Shown here: positions 1 to 8,610 of the stretch, in pieces | Position numbering within the stretch: position 1 is the first letter of the stretch | How the letters are laid out: each line of letters opens with the position of its first letter | NCBI GenBank assembly: GCA_903861005.1 | Contig: CAIOSP010000181.1 | Span: 1-64,000 of the forward strand | Reading direction: 5' to 3' | DNA from: an uncultured Pseudomonadota bacterium | Lineage (GTDB): Bacteria > Myxococcota_A > UBA796 > GCA-2862545 | Length of the DNA stretch: 64,000 nt | The notes under the pieces: generated by a model | The model's database searches: none | What the model was told of the DNA's origin: nothing | The model's input: only the letters and a program-made list of their open reading frames with translations | Program-made: the position numbers and the translations under genes

Positions 1-219
1 CGACCCTCCCGCCTGAGTCCCGTCCGATTCGCTGGGGCACGGACAAGCGCGCGCGCATGGAGTGGAGATCGCGCGCGCACCTTGAGCTCTGGTGGCAGGT
101 GGTGCATTCTCCCCGTGCTCGGGCTGCCGCGCAGCCGGTTCTGCCAGCGCCGCGCGCTGCGCGACCGTCGCGTCGTGAGCGCCGCCCAGGTGCCCCGGGA
201 CAGGCGCTGGACGACATGC

Positions 220-1473
220 TCAAGCAGCTCTCGAAGCGTCAGTGATGTTGGTGGTCGAAGGACCTTCCCAGTCGATCGGCGGGATCGCGTCGACTGCCTT
301 GTGCAGGTTGCCTGCAACCGACTTGTCGTCGACGTAGTGTCGGGCGCTGGTGCTCGCTGCGTGGCCGACCAGGCGCTGGATGTCAGACGTCGCGGTGCCG
401 AGGTTCTCCAGCGCGGCCATGAAGCCGGCGCGGAAGGCATGGAACGGGCGCTGCTTGCGGCGCGTTTCTGGCTCCAGAACCTCCTGGCGAACCAGCCCGT
501 CCGCGCAAGCCGTCTGCCAGGCGATCTTCACACCCGAGTACGGGATGTTCGCCGGGCTAGCCGAGTCGCCCCCGGCCCGTACTTGTCGGACAAGCCACTG
601 ATCATGGGTACGGTCGAGCACGGGGCAAAGCGCGTCGATGAGGTGCTGCGACACCGGCATCACGCGCCCGAGCTTCTCTCGAGCCGACTTGCCGGTCTGA
701 ACACGGAGGGTGCGCGCCTCGATGTCGAGGTCGCCGCGCCTCAGCTTCAGGATCTGGCTGACCCGCAGACCGGTGAACCTAGCGACGATGCAGATGTGGA
801 GCGGCACGCGTCGGCGCCAGTCCTTCGCCAGCTCACGGAGCACCGCATCCATCTCGGCGACGGTGGGGGCGGCCGAGGGCATGGCAGGGGGCAACTTCCT
901 CGTCAGGCCCTTTCTCCTGGTGGGCGGTTGCGGCACGCCCGGCCACTTGGTCGGATCTTCGTGCATCCACGCCCAGAGATCGAGCAAGCGCGTCGTGTTG
1001 AGATGGATGGTGCGCGGCGCGATGCCGTTTGCTTCCCACCCGACGCGAGCTTGCGTGATGATCTCCCTGTTGAGACGTTCCACGGGGAAGACTTGGTCGG
1101 CGGGAACACCAGCGACCTCGCGGAGCATCCTGAAGCAACTCTTCAGGGCGTAGCCCCAGCGCTTGATGGAGTTCGGCGAGTCTCCGTTCACGAGCAGCTC
1201 TCGCAGGTACGATGCGGCCGCGTCCTCAGGATTCGTCAGACCGTCCGCGACCTTCCGGGGTCGGGCGGGCGCGACCCGCGGTGGAGCTTCGTAGTACCCA
1301 CGCGTCTCGAGCGCCCGCAGGACGTCGGACTGGAGGTGGGTTGCCTCGAGCAGCGTCTTGACGACCTTACCGCGCTCTGCCCAGACTGTTCGGTTACCCT
1401 CCTTGCCGTTCTCCTCGCGCCAGCGGACGCGGTACGTGCCGTTCTTCCTCTCCGTGAAGCTGACCCTGTCCAT
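220..1473 (-). CDS. Tyrosine recombinase / phage-type integrase
   Basis: A 417-residue site-specific recombinase. The N-terminal ~60 residues look like an arm-type DNA-binding segment. A SAM-like core-binding region follows (around AASYLRELL...NSIKRWGYALK). The C-terminal catalytic domain shows the first catalytic Arg in FTGLRVSQILKLR, the HxxR box as HAFR, a His in LVGHA and the nucleophilic Tyr in ARHYVDD. All the signature residues are therefore visible and the enzyme should be active. I chose the ATG at 1473 because AGAGGAGG sits 8 nt upstream; a longer open frame reaches 1524 but would run through tandem repeats that look like binding sites. It stands alone: no excisionase, relaxase or other mobile genes are seen to the right, so any element it moves would lie left of the window. 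Confidence 0.9.
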   Translation of the reverse strand: MDRVSFTERKNGTYRVRWREENGKEGNRTVWAERGKVVKTLLEATHLQSDVLRALETRGYYEAPPRVAPARPRKVADGLTNPEDAAASYLRELLVNGDSPNSIKRWGYALKSCFRMLREVAGVPADQVFPVERLNREIITQARVGWEANGIAPRTIHLNTTRLLDLWAWMHEDPTKWPGVPQPPTRRKGLTRKLPPAMPSAAPTVAEMDAVLRELAKDWRRRVPLHICIVARFTGLRVSQILKLRRGDLDIEARTLRVQTGKSAREKLGRVMPVSQHLIDALCPVLDRTHDQWLVRQVRAGGDSASPANIPYSGVKIAWQTACADGLVRQEVLEPETRRKQRPFHAFRAGFMAALENLGTATSDIQRLVGHAASTSARHYVDDKSVAGNLHKAVDAIPPIDWEGPSTTNITDASRAA

Positions 1474-1498
1474 GACCCCGACCTCCTCTGAGACGCCC

Positions 1499-1520
1499 GT
1501 TGTGGCACCGTTGTGGCACG
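1499..1520. repeat. Tandem 11-bp repeat upstream of the integrase
   Basis: Two abutting copies of GTTGTGGCAC(C/G) lie 26 bp upstream of the integrase start. Tandem short direct repeats beside an integrase gene are typical of recombinase arm-type sites or an autoregulatory operator. That role is inference; only the repeat is seen. Confidence 0.5.
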
Positions 1521-1532
1521 GCACCCGGATCG

Positions 1533-1562
1533 TTCCGACGGTCCAAAAACAAACCGTCGAAA
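1533..1562. promoter_or_regulatory. Inverted repeat between integrase and ubiA-like gene
   Basis: TTCCGACGGT and ACCGTCGAAA form a 10-bp inverted repeat with one mismatch, around an A-rich 10-nt spacer. It lies in the short divergent region between the integrase and the prenyltransferase. It could be a recombinase core or crossover site, or an operator for either gene. The A-rich centre stands out in this GC-rich sequence. Confidence 0.4.
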
Positions 1563-1580
1563 AGTGTCCTGGAACCTAGC

Positions 1581-2423
1581 ATGAGCGCCCTCGTCGTCTA
1601 CTCTCGGATGATCAAGCTGTCGCACTCCATCTTCGCGCTGCCGTTCGCGCTGGCGGCGGCGGTGCTGGCGTCGCGTCAGGTGACGGTGACGCCCACGCAG
1701 GTCGGGCTGATCGTGCTGTGCATGGTGACGGCCCGCTCCAGCGCCATGGGCTTCAACCGCCTGGTCGACCGGCGCTACGACGCCGCCAACCCGCGCACCG
1801 CCAACCGCGAGATCCCCGCCGGCGAGATCGGCGTGGGCGCGGCCTGGGCCTTCACGCTCGGCAGCGCGGCCCTGTTCGTGGGCTTCTCGGCGCTGCTCGG
1901 GCACGCCACGCTGCTGCTGTCGCCCGTCGCGATCGCCGTGGTGTGGGGCTACTCGCTGACCAAGCGCTTCACGGCGCTCTGCCACGTCGTGTTGGGCGTC
2001 GCGCTCGGCATCGCGCCGACGGCGGTCTGGATCGCGCTCACCGGCACGGCCAGCGTCATCAGCCTGCTGCTCTCCGTCGCGGTCGCCACCTGGGTCGCGG
2101 GCTTCGACATCCTGTACTCGTGTCAGGACGCGGAGTTCGACCGCTCGGTCGGCCTGCGCAGCATCCCCGCGGTGCTCGGCAACCGCGGCGCGCTCATCGT
2201 CTCGGCGCTGCTGCATGTGGTGACGGTCGGCTGCCTGGCTGCGCTGCCGACGGCGGTGGCGCTCACCTGGCCCTACGGGGTCGGTGTGGCGGCCATCACC
2301 GCGGTGCTGGTCTACGAGCACTGGATCGTGCGCCCGAACGACCTGTCGCGGATCGACAAAGCGTTCTTCGATTTGAACGGCTACATTTCGCTGGCCTTCC
2401 TGCTCGCCGTGGTCCTGGCCTGA
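1581..2423 (+). CDS. UbiA-family prenyltransferase, probably menaquinone (MqnP-like)
   Basis: A 280-residue integral membrane enzyme that would attach a polyprenyl chain to an aromatic acid. The first Mg2+/diphosphate-binding motif is NRLVDRRYDAANPRT (about residue 59 on). The second aspartate-rich motif is DILYSCQDAEFD (about residue 175 on). Hydrophobic segments throughout fit the usual nine-helix UbiA fold, and the length is normal. The start at 1581 (MSALVVYSRMIKLSHS) is the family's usual N-terminus; the frame stays open upstream to 1500 but encodes nothing typical. No ubiquinone genes are nearby. A long UbiD-family decarboxylase at 46114 makes the futalosine menaquinone route the likeliest setting, but the substrate cannot be read from sequence alone. 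Confidence 0.85.
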   Translation: MSALVVYSRMIKLSHSIFALPFALAAAVLASRQVTVTPTQVGLIVLCMVTARSSAMGFNRLVDRRYDAANPRTANREIPAGEIGVGAAWAFTLGSAALFVGFSALLGHATLLLSPVAIAVVWGYSLTKRFTALCHVVLGVALGIAPTAVWIALTGTASVISLLLSVAVATWVAGFDILYSCQDAEFDRSVGLRSIPAVLGNRGALIVSALLHVVTVGCLAALPTAVALTWPYGVGVAAITAVLVYEHWIVRPNDLSRIDKAFFDLNGYISLAFLLAVVLA

Positions 2424-2444
2424 CGTGGACTGGATGAGGATCTC

Positions 2445-3548
2445 GTGACCCACACCCTGCTCGCCCTGCTTTGGCTCTCGACATCGCACGCCGACGATCT
2501 GGGCGCGCTCGGTGCGCTCGACGCCGGCGCCGACGCGCTCCCCGCGCTCCCCACGCTGCCGGACGACGTCGATCCGCAGGGCGTGTGGGGCGGCACCAAG
2601 GTGGGCGGCACCAAGCTGCGCGAGGTCGTGTCGCTCTACATCGGCTACGCCAACGGCAACTCGGTCGCGGGCGGCACCTTCTGCTCGGGCACGTTGATCC
2701 ACCCGGACTGGGTGATCACCGCCGCGCACTGCGTCGCGGACGTGCAGCCCTACCTGGACTCAGGCGCGCACCTGTTCGTCGGCGTGGGCGCCGGTGATCC
2801 CTTCGACAAGCACGCCGAGTGGTACGATTGGCACCAGCACCCCAAGTACAACCCATCGGCGGGCGCGGGTGCTGGCTACGACATCGCGCTGATCCAGCTG
2901 GTCACGCCGATCAACAACGAGCCCACCATGCCGGTGAACACCACCAAGGTGGACTCGTCGTGGATTGGCATGGACCTGACGCTGGTCGGCTACGGCATCA
3001 CCAACGACAACCTCGACGACAGCGGCATCAAGCGGTCCGAGACGTCCCCGCTCATCCGCTACGAAGGCGACCTGATCTTCGGCTTCAACGGCTCGACCAC
3101 CTACGACCGCCGCACCGGGATGTACTACGAGACCGCCACCGACTCGTCGTCCAACCTGTGCCAGGGCGACTCCGGCGGCGCCACGCTCGCCAAGGACGCC
3201 AACGGCAACTACGTGCTCGTCGCGGTGAACGTGATCGTCACGCCGGCCTGCAAGAACGGCGGCGCGGGCTCCACCCGCACGGACCTGTACGCCAACTGGA
3301 TCTCCACCTACGTCGACCTGTCCACGGCGGACCAGCCGTCGACCGGCGGCGGCGCCTCCTTGCCGGACTACTCGGTGGACGAGACGCCCCGAGGGTCGCT
3401 CGTGCTTCCCCAGCGCGACGCGCCGATCACGCCCGACGTGGGCGCGGCCTACCCGACGAAGATCGCCTGCTCGGTGGGCCCAGACGCAGGCGCGGCGTGG
3501 GGTGCGCTGGGGTTGGCGGCGTTGGTCGCGCGGCGTCGGCGTCGGTAG
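2445..3548 (+). CDS. Secreted trypsin-like serine protease with MYXO-CTERM-like anchor
   Basis: A 367-residue S1-family protease. It begins with a short signal peptide (MTHTLLALLWLSTSHA, then DD). The catalytic triad is visible: His95 in TAAHC, Asp146 in YDIALIQL and Ser243 in CQGDSGGA. The C-terminus carries a Cys (IACSVG), a hydrophobic stretch (AAWGALGLAALVA) and five arginines. This resembles the tripartite MYXO-CTERM sorting tail, by which myxobacterial proteins are processed and anchored or released at the surface, although the residues around the Cys are not canonical. The GTG start has GAGG 5 nt upstream. It starts 21 nt after the prenyltransferase and may be cotranscribed, though no functional link is apparent. 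It ends convergently with the Uma2 gene. Confidence 0.9.
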   Translation: MTHTLLALLWLSTSHADDLGALGALDAGADALPALPTLPDDVDPQGVWGGTKVGGTKLREVVSLYIGYANGNSVAGGTFCSGTLIHPDWVITAAHCVADVQPYLDSGAHLFVGVGAGDPFDKHAEWYDWHQHPKYNPSAGAGAGYDIALIQLVTPINNEPTMPVNTTKVDSSWIGMDLTLVGYGITNDNLDDSGIKRSETSPLIRYEGDLIFGFNGSTTYDRRTGMYYETATDSSSNLCQGDSGGATLAKDANGNYVLVAVNVIVTPACKNGGAGSTRTDLYANWISTYVDLSTADQPSTGGGASLPDYSVDETPRGSLVLPQRDAPITPDVGAAYPTKIACSVGPDAGAAWGALGLAALVARRRRR

Positions 3549-3593
3549 GCGCAGTCCGCGTCGGCGAGGCGCCGCTAGAAAGGTCAGCGCGCC

Positions 3594-4208
3594 TCAGCCC
3601 AGGTCCGCCCACCACGTCGGCAGTGCGACCGGCTCGCCTCCGAACGGCTGCAGCGCCGCGCGCTCCTCAGCGGCGACCGCGGCCACGCGCACGTAGGCGC
3701 GGTCCTGGCGCTCGAACACCTCCACGAAGCGCGCGATCGGGTCGATCAGCCAGTACCAGTCGACGCCCGCGCCCGCGTAGGCGGCGGCCTTCTTGAGCCG
3801 GTCGTAGCGCTGCGTGGACGGCGACAGGATCTCGCAGACCCAGTCCGGCGCGACGACGACGCCGTGGCTGCCCGGTGAGCGCGCGAAGCGTTCACGGCGC
3901 CACCCGGCCACGTCGGGCACGAGAACGAGCGACTTGGGCTCCGCGCCACCCAGCCACAGCTCGGGGCCCGGCGCGAACACCCAGCCGGTGGGTGGCTCGG
4001 ACCCATCGGTGGTGGGCGCCGCGAACCGGCGATCCAGGCTGCCGCACAGGCGGAACAGCACCGACTGGTGGTCGAACGCCGGGTGGGCCTGGAGGAAGAG
4101 CTCGCCGTCGATCAACTCCGCCCGGACGCCCTCGGGCGCCGCGAGCAGATCGTCATAGGTGGCGGGCGGCTGGTTCATTTCGCGCATTGTAGCGTGCGTG
4201 CTTCGCAT
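3594..4208 (-). CDS. Uma2-family (DUF820) putative PD-(D/E)XK endonuclease, copy 1
   Basis: A 204-residue protein of the Uma2/DUF820 restriction-endonuclease-like family, usually of unknown biological role. Visible family motifs are AELIDGELFLQ (first acidic residue), LVLVPDVAGW, the core DWVCEILSPST, and the helix with KKAAAYAGAGVDWYWLIDP. The start at 4208 is chosen because GAGG lies 6 nt upstream, and the same arrangement is conserved in the neighbouring paralogue. Downstream starts at 4187 and 4178 are possible. It is a tandem duplicate of the gene at 4315: the first ~35 residues are nearly identical, and the rest is recognisably related but diverged. Confidence 0.85.
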   Translation of the reverse strand: MRSTHATMREMNQPPATYDDLLAAPEGVRAELIDGELFLQAHPAFDHQSVLFRLCGSLDRRFAAPTTDGSEPPTGWVFAPGPELWLGGAEPKSLVLVPDVAGWRRERFARSPGSHGVVVAPDWVCEILSPSTQRYDRLKKAAAYAGAGVDWYWLIDPIARFVEVFERQDRAYVRVAAVAAEERAALQPFGGEPVALPTWWADLG

Positions 4209-4259
4209 GGCAAACCTCGCGCCCCTCCTCCCACGCCCGGGGTGCGGGCAGGGAGGAAG
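4118..4259. repeat. Duplicated 5' end and leader, copy 1 (partner at 4869-5010)
   Basis: About 70 bases across the start codon and leader (about 4151-4222) match the second Uma2 gene (about 4902-4973) without a mismatch. Weaker similarity continues on both sides, including a shared GGCAGGGAGGAAG stretch upstream. The conserved block is both coding and non-coding, so it reflects recent segmental duplication or gene conversion rather than protein-level selection alone. Confidence 0.7.
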
Positions 4260-4314
4260 TGCTGAGGCCTTGGTCCAGGTTCGCGTCGGTGAGGCCCCGC
4301 GCCACGTCGTCCCA

Positions 4315-4959
4315 CTACGGAGCGCGGTCCGCGCCGCCGTCAGCCTTTGCGACCAGCCCCGGCCACCACGCGCCCACATCGAGCTCGACCCCAAACGGCG
4401 GCAACGTGGCGCGCTCGCCGGTCTCCGCGGCGCGGACCCGGGTCCACAGGCCGTCGTTCTGTGCGTAGACCTCGACCATGCCGGCGTCGGGGTCGATGAG
4501 CCACATCCACGACACCGCCGCACGCGCGTAGGCGTCGGCTTTGCGCAGGCGGTCGAAGCGCTGGGTGGAAGGGGACAGGATCTCGCACACCCAGTCCGGC
4601 ACCACCTGGATCCCATGGTCGGCGTGTTCGACCGGGAAGCGCGCCTCGCGCCAGCCCGCGAGGTCCGGGCAGAGCACGAGGCTCTGCGGCAGTGGCGCGC
4701 CCAGCCACAGCTCCGGCCCCGCGATCAGCGCCCAGCCGCCGGGTCGCGTGGGCGCGTCTGAGCTTGGCCCGTCAAAGCGATGACCGAGGTCGACGGCGAG
4801 CTTGAGCGCGATGCGCTGGTGGAGCGTGGACGGCGCGGCCTGGAGGAACAGCTCGCCGTCGATCAGCTCCGCGCGCACGCCGTCGGGGGCGGCGAGCAGG
4901 TCGTCATAGGTGGCGGGCGGCTGGTTCATTTCGCGCATTGTAGCGTGCGTGCTTCGCAT
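4315..4959 (-). CDS. Uma2-family (DUF820) putative PD-(D/E)XK endonuclease, copy 2
   Basis: A 214-residue paralogue of the gene at 3594. It has the same N-terminus (MRSTHATMREMNQ), the acidic AELIDGELFLQA strand, LVLCPDLAGW, the core DWVCEILSPSTQRFD, and the WLIDPDAGMVEVY segment. The start at 4959 has GAGG 6 nt upstream. Copy 2 lies upstream of copy 1 in transcription direction with a 106-bp gap that repeats much of the leader, so each copy may have its own promoter. Uma2 genes are often amplified in cyanobacteria and Myxococcota; a transposon-derived or defence-related origin has been suggested for the family but no function is established. Confidence 0.85.
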   Translation of the reverse strand: MRSTHATMREMNQPPATYDDLLAAPDGVRAELIDGELFLQAAPSTLHQRIALKLAVDLGHRFDGPSSDAPTRPGGWALIAGPELWLGAPLPQSLVLCPDLAGWREARFPVEHADHGIQVVPDWVCEILSPSTQRFDRLRKADAYARAAVSWMWLIDPDAGMVEVYAQNDGLWTRVRAAETGERATLPPFGVELDVGAWWPGLVAKADGGADRAP

Positions 4960-5056
4960 GGCAAACCTCGCCAGCCTTCTCGCACGCGCGGGGTGAAGGC
5001 AGGGAGGAAGCGAGGAGGCGTTGGTCCAACTGAAGTCGCGGCGGTCGCCCGATCGC

Positions 5057-8000
5057 TCACTCCAAGTACCGGAAGATCGCCCGCTTCCTCACTTCATCGC
5101 TCGTGGTGACCGGCAGGCTCTCCACGAAATCCTTGGCGAGCTCCGCGCCGATGCGCTTGTGGCGACGCGCCTCCTCACCCGCGGTGGTGGACGCGAGCAG
5201 CGCGCGCGCTTCGAGCGACAGCATGCGGAACGCGCGCGCGGCGGGGGTGCGGAGCAGCTCTTGGGCGTGGTCGGTGGCGCGGGCCTTGTCGCCCACGGCG
5301 AGCCAGCCCCAGGCGAGCGCGAGCAGCACCTGCAGGCGGCGCGGCGTGTGGAGCGACCCGAGCGAGTCCTCCACCGCGTGCAGCAGCGACACGGCCATCT
5401 CGGTGCGCGAGCGGGCGAACGCGCGGGCGAGCAGGGCGCGCAGCAGCGGCAGGTAGTGCTCCGGGTCGCGAGCGGTGGCCGCCTCCAGGCCGCGGGCGCC
5501 ATGCTGGGCGGCGCCCGCCAGATCGGAGCGGTCCAGGCACAGGCGGGTGAGCGCCACGCTGCACGACAGCACCTCGCCCTGCAGGCCCAGGCTCTGCGCG
5601 ATCCGCAGGCCCTCCAGAAGGTCGTCCTGCGCGGGCAGGTAGCGGCCCAGGTCCAGGCCCGCAGCACCCCGTGCGCGCAGGCCCGCCACGCGGCCGAGCG
5701 CGTAGCCCAGGTCGGTCGCGGTGCGGACGGCGTCGTTCGCGCGGCGGTAGGCCTCCTCGGCCTCGCCGTGCCACGCGTGCAGCTCGGACAGGTTGGCGAG
5801 CGCGAGCACGTGCAGGGTCTTCATGCGCAGGTCGGTGAAGATCTGCTCGGCCTCACCCAGGCCGTGCACGGCGGTGGTGAGCTGTCCGCGCATGCCCTGG
5901 GCGGACGAGCGCACCATCAGCAGCTGCGCGCGCTCGTTGGCCAGCGCGGGGCCCTGCGTGGTGAGCAGGCCCTCGTCGGCGAGCGACTCACACTGCTCGA
6001 TGTCGCCGTCGTCCCAGGCGAGCGCGGCGAGCGCGAGCAGCGCCTCGGCCACGCCCTTGCGGTAGTGCAGGTGCCGCGCGAGCACCAGCGCCTCCTGCGC
6101 GAACGTGAGCGCGCGGTCGGACTCGCTCAGGCGGCGCAGCGTGACGGCCAGCTCGATGCGCGCGTCGCAGCCCGCGCGATCGTCGGACGCGTCGTCGGCG
6201 ATCTGCAGCATCTCCTTCCAGGTGGCGGCAGCGCCGGTCCACTCGCCGCGGTTCTCCTGGGTGGCGCCGGTCACGCGCAGCAGGTCGAGCTTGAGCGCGG
6301 TGAAGCGCTTGGCGTCGAGCATCCCGCGTGCGGAAGACTCCATGCTGGTGGCGTGGCGTGCCAGCTTGGACGCCTCCTCGGGCATGGAGCGCTCGACCAA
6401 CCGACGCGCCGCGACGACCAGGTGATCGTAGGCGCGGGCGGGCTGGTCCGCGTGGCGGAAGTGCTCGCCGATCAGCTCCAGCGTGGCCGGGTCTTGCGCG
6501 CCCGACTCCTCCAGCGCCTCGGCCAGGCGACGGTGCAACATGACCGTGCGCTGCGGCGCCAGGTCGAGTCGCAGCAGGTCGCCCAGCTTGGCGTGCACGA
6601 TCTCATACGTCACGTCGTCGGTGCGGCGGCTCTCACGCACCAAGCCCGTGTCGATCAGCGCGTCCAGCCGCTGCAGCAGGCTCTCCTCCTCCAACTCGAC
6701 CGCGAACAGCAGCGCGTCGAAGGTGGTGGGGCGGCCCGCGACCGCGAGCGCGTCGAGCACCGTGCGGCCCTGGGGCGTGACGCGGTCCAAGCGCGAGCGC
6801 AGCATCTGGCGGATCCCGGGCGGGATCTCCAGGCGGCCCTCGGCCAGGTCGTTCGGGTCGACCATCAGGACCCAGCCGTTGTCGCGGCGGCTGAGCAGGC
6901 CCTGGCCCATCAGCGAGCGCAGGAATTCCGACACGAAGTACGGGTTGCCGTTCGACTCGGCGTGCAGTCGTTCGGCGACCTTCACCGTGGCGCGCGACGG
7001 ACCCAGCAGCGACTCGACGATCACCACCACGTCAGCCTGCGTGAGCGGGTTGAGCGTGACGTCGCGCGTGGTCTCGGCGATCGTCCATGCGACGTTCGAC
7101 GCCTCGCCCGCCTTGCGACCGGCCAAGATCAGCAGGAGTGGCAGCTGTGCCGCGCCGATCAGGTGACGCACCAGGTAGCGGAACAGGTCCGCCTCGTGCG
7201 GCGACGCGGCGTGCGCGTCGTCGAGCAGCAGCACGCGCGGGTGGTCTTCCAACAGCTTGGAGAGCGCGCGCTTGAGCACGTCGTACAGCGCGTAGCGGGT
7301 GTCGCCGCGCAGCGCGCCGCCCTCAGACCACGCGGTGGCGAGGCGGTTGATCTCCAGCGCCTCGGCCTCGGGCAGGTCACGCGCCAGGTCTTTGGCGAAC
7401 GCGAGCGCGATGCCGTAGGCGGGGCCCTCCTCGGGGAACGCGTAGCGGTGCACGGGCAGGCCCAGCGCGCGCGCGCGCGTGATCGCCGCGGCCATCACGC
7501 GCGACTTGCCGCTGCCGTCGTCGCCGAACACACGCACCACGCCGCCGCGGCCCGCGGTCAGGCCCGCCACCGACTCCTCGACCAGCGCGAGCGCGTCGCG
7601 GTGGCCGGTGAGCGGCGGCTCCCACCCGCCGTGGTCGGCGGTGTTGTCGTGCGGGTCGTCCGCCTCCAGGCGGAACAAGATCTCGTTGGCCGACTGGAAG
7701 CGGTCGCGCGGGGCCTTCTCCAGCAGGCGCGCGCAGATCTCGTCGAGCTCGTGCGGCACGCTGGGGCGCACACGCGACGCGCGCGGCGGGATCTTGTCGC
7801 GGTGGGCGACCAGGTACCCAGACATGCCCTCAGCCGCGAAGGGCCGCTTGCCCGTCAGCATGGCGAACAAGATCACGCCCAGGCTGTACAGATCCGAGCG
7901 GTGGTCGATCGGCAGGCCGCAGATGTGCTCGGGCGAGGTGTAGGCCCAGGTGCCCACCAGCGTGGTGGACAGCTCGGCGCTGGCGCCGGACTCCAGGTCC

Positions 8001-8578
8001 TTCACGATGCCAAAGTCGGTGAGCTTGGCCGTGCCGCGGCGGGTGAGCAGCACGTTGCTGGGCTTGAGGTCGCGGTGGACCAGCCCGCGGCGGTGCACGG
8101 CGGCCAGCGCGCGGCAGATGTCGATCAGGATCTCGCGGACGCGGGCGTAGCGGCGGACGTCGTCGATGTTCTTGAAGTCCCGCACGACGCGGTGGAGATC
8201 CGGCCCGTCGACGAACTCCATGGCGATGTACGGGTGGCCGTGCAGGTCGCCGTAGGCCTCGACGTGGACCACGTTCGGGTGGTCGATGCGCGACAGGGCG
8301 TGGAACTCCCGGCGGAACCGGCCGAGGCCGGTCTCCAGGCGGTTGGCGCGCAGGACCTTCAGCGCGATCCGGCGGCCCTCGGGCGTCTTGGCCAACAGCA
8401 CGCGCGCCATGCCGCCGCTGCCCAGCTCCCGCTCGAACACGTAGGCGCCGATGCGCTCCCCGGGGCGCAGCTCGCGCCCGCCGAACACCAACGGCTCGGT
8501 CTCGCCCGGGTCCGACTGGATGACGTCGGCGTCCAGCGGCTGGGTGGTGTCGTCGGGATCGGACGGCGCGCCAGACAT
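5057..8578 (-). CDS. Ser/Thr protein kinase - ATPase - TPR signalling protein (kinase C)
   Basis: An 1173-residue multidomain regulator. After an acidic N-terminus containing DDTTQPLDAD, a PknB-like kinase domain spans about residues 35-300: Gly loop LGSGGMARV, catalytic Lys in IALKVL, HRDLKPSN and DFG in LTDFGIVKD, all intact. An AAA/STAND-like ATPase module follows, with Walker A GDDGSGKS (about 350-357) and Walker B RVLLLDDAH. The C-terminal ~500 residues are helical repeats of TPR type. The architecture matches the large cytoplasmic kinases common in Myxococcota. The ATG at 8578 has GAGGAG 6 nt upstream. It is the last of three consecutive genes of this design; the gap to the preceding one is 32 bp, so cotranscription is likely. 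Its substrate is unknown. Confidence 0.9.
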   Translation of the reverse strand: MSGAPSDPDDTTQPLDADVIQSDPGETEPLVFGGRELRPGERIGAYVFERELGSGGMARVLLAKTPEGRRIALKVLRANRLETGLGRFRREFHALSRIDHPNVVHVEAYGDLHGHPYIAMEFVDGPDLHRVVRDFKNIDDVRRYARVREILIDICRALAAVHRRGLVHRDLKPSNVLLTRRGTAKLTDFGIVKDLESGASAELSTTLVGTWAYTSPEHICGLPIDHRSDLYSLGVILFAMLTGKRPFAAEGMSGYLVAHRDKIPPRASRVRPSVPHELDEICARLLEKAPRDRFQSANEILFRLEADDPHDNTADHGGWEPPLTGHRDALALVEESVAGLTAGRGGVVRVFGDDGSGKSRVMAAAITRARALGLPVHRYAFPEEGPAYGIALAFAKDLARDLPEAEALEINRLATAWSEGGALRGDTRYALYDVLKRALSKLLEDHPRVLLLDDAHAASPHEADLFRYLVRHLIGAAQLPLLLILAGRKAGEASNVAWTIAETTRDVTLNPLTQADVVVIVESLLGPSRATVKVAERLHAESNGNPYFVSEFLRSLMGQGLLSRRDNGWVLMVDPNDLAEGRLEIPPGIRQMLRSRLDRVTPQGRTVLDALAVAGRPTTFDALLFAVELEEESLLQRLDALIDTGLVRESRRTDDVTYEIVHAKLGDLLRLDLAPQRTVMLHRRLAEALEESGAQDPATLELIGEHFRHADQPARAYDHLVVAARRLVERSMPEEASKLARHATSMESSARGMLDAKRFTALKLDLLRVTGATQENRGEWTGAAATWKEMLQIADDASDDRAGCDARIELAVTLRRLSESDRALTFAQEALVLARHLHYRKGVAEALLALAALAWDDGDIEQCESLADEGLLTTQGPALANERAQLLMVRSSAQGMRGQLTTAVHGLGEAEQIFTDLRMKTLHVLALANLSELHAWHGEAEEAYRRANDAVRTATDLGYALGRVAGLRARGAAGLDLGRYLPAQDDLLEGLRIAQSLGLQGEVLSCSVALTRLCLDRSDLAGAAQHGARGLEAATARDPEHYLPLLRALLARAFARSRTEMAVSLLHAVEDSLGSLHTPRRLQVLLALAWGWLAVGDKARATDHAQELLRTPAARAFRMLSLEARALLASTTAGEEARRHKRIGAELAKDFVESLPVTTSDEVRKRAIFRYLE

Positions 8579-8610
8579 CAGCCGCTCCTCGAGACCTGGG
8601 AGGCCCCCAC

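Noticed and set aside
1-219. tRNA or attachment site at the left edge near the integrase
   Set aside because: No cloverleaf, TTCGA-type loop or CCA end could be recognised; the short + strand frames there are shadows.
82-1491. 469-codon + strand open frame opposite the integrase
   Set aside because: The minus strand shows all catalytic residues of a tyrosine recombinase and a good ribosome-binding site; the + frame shows nothing.
1236-2729. 497-codon - strand open frame across the prenyltransferase and protease starts
   Set aside because: It crosses two well-supported + strand genes and has Arg/His/Gln-rich shadow composition.
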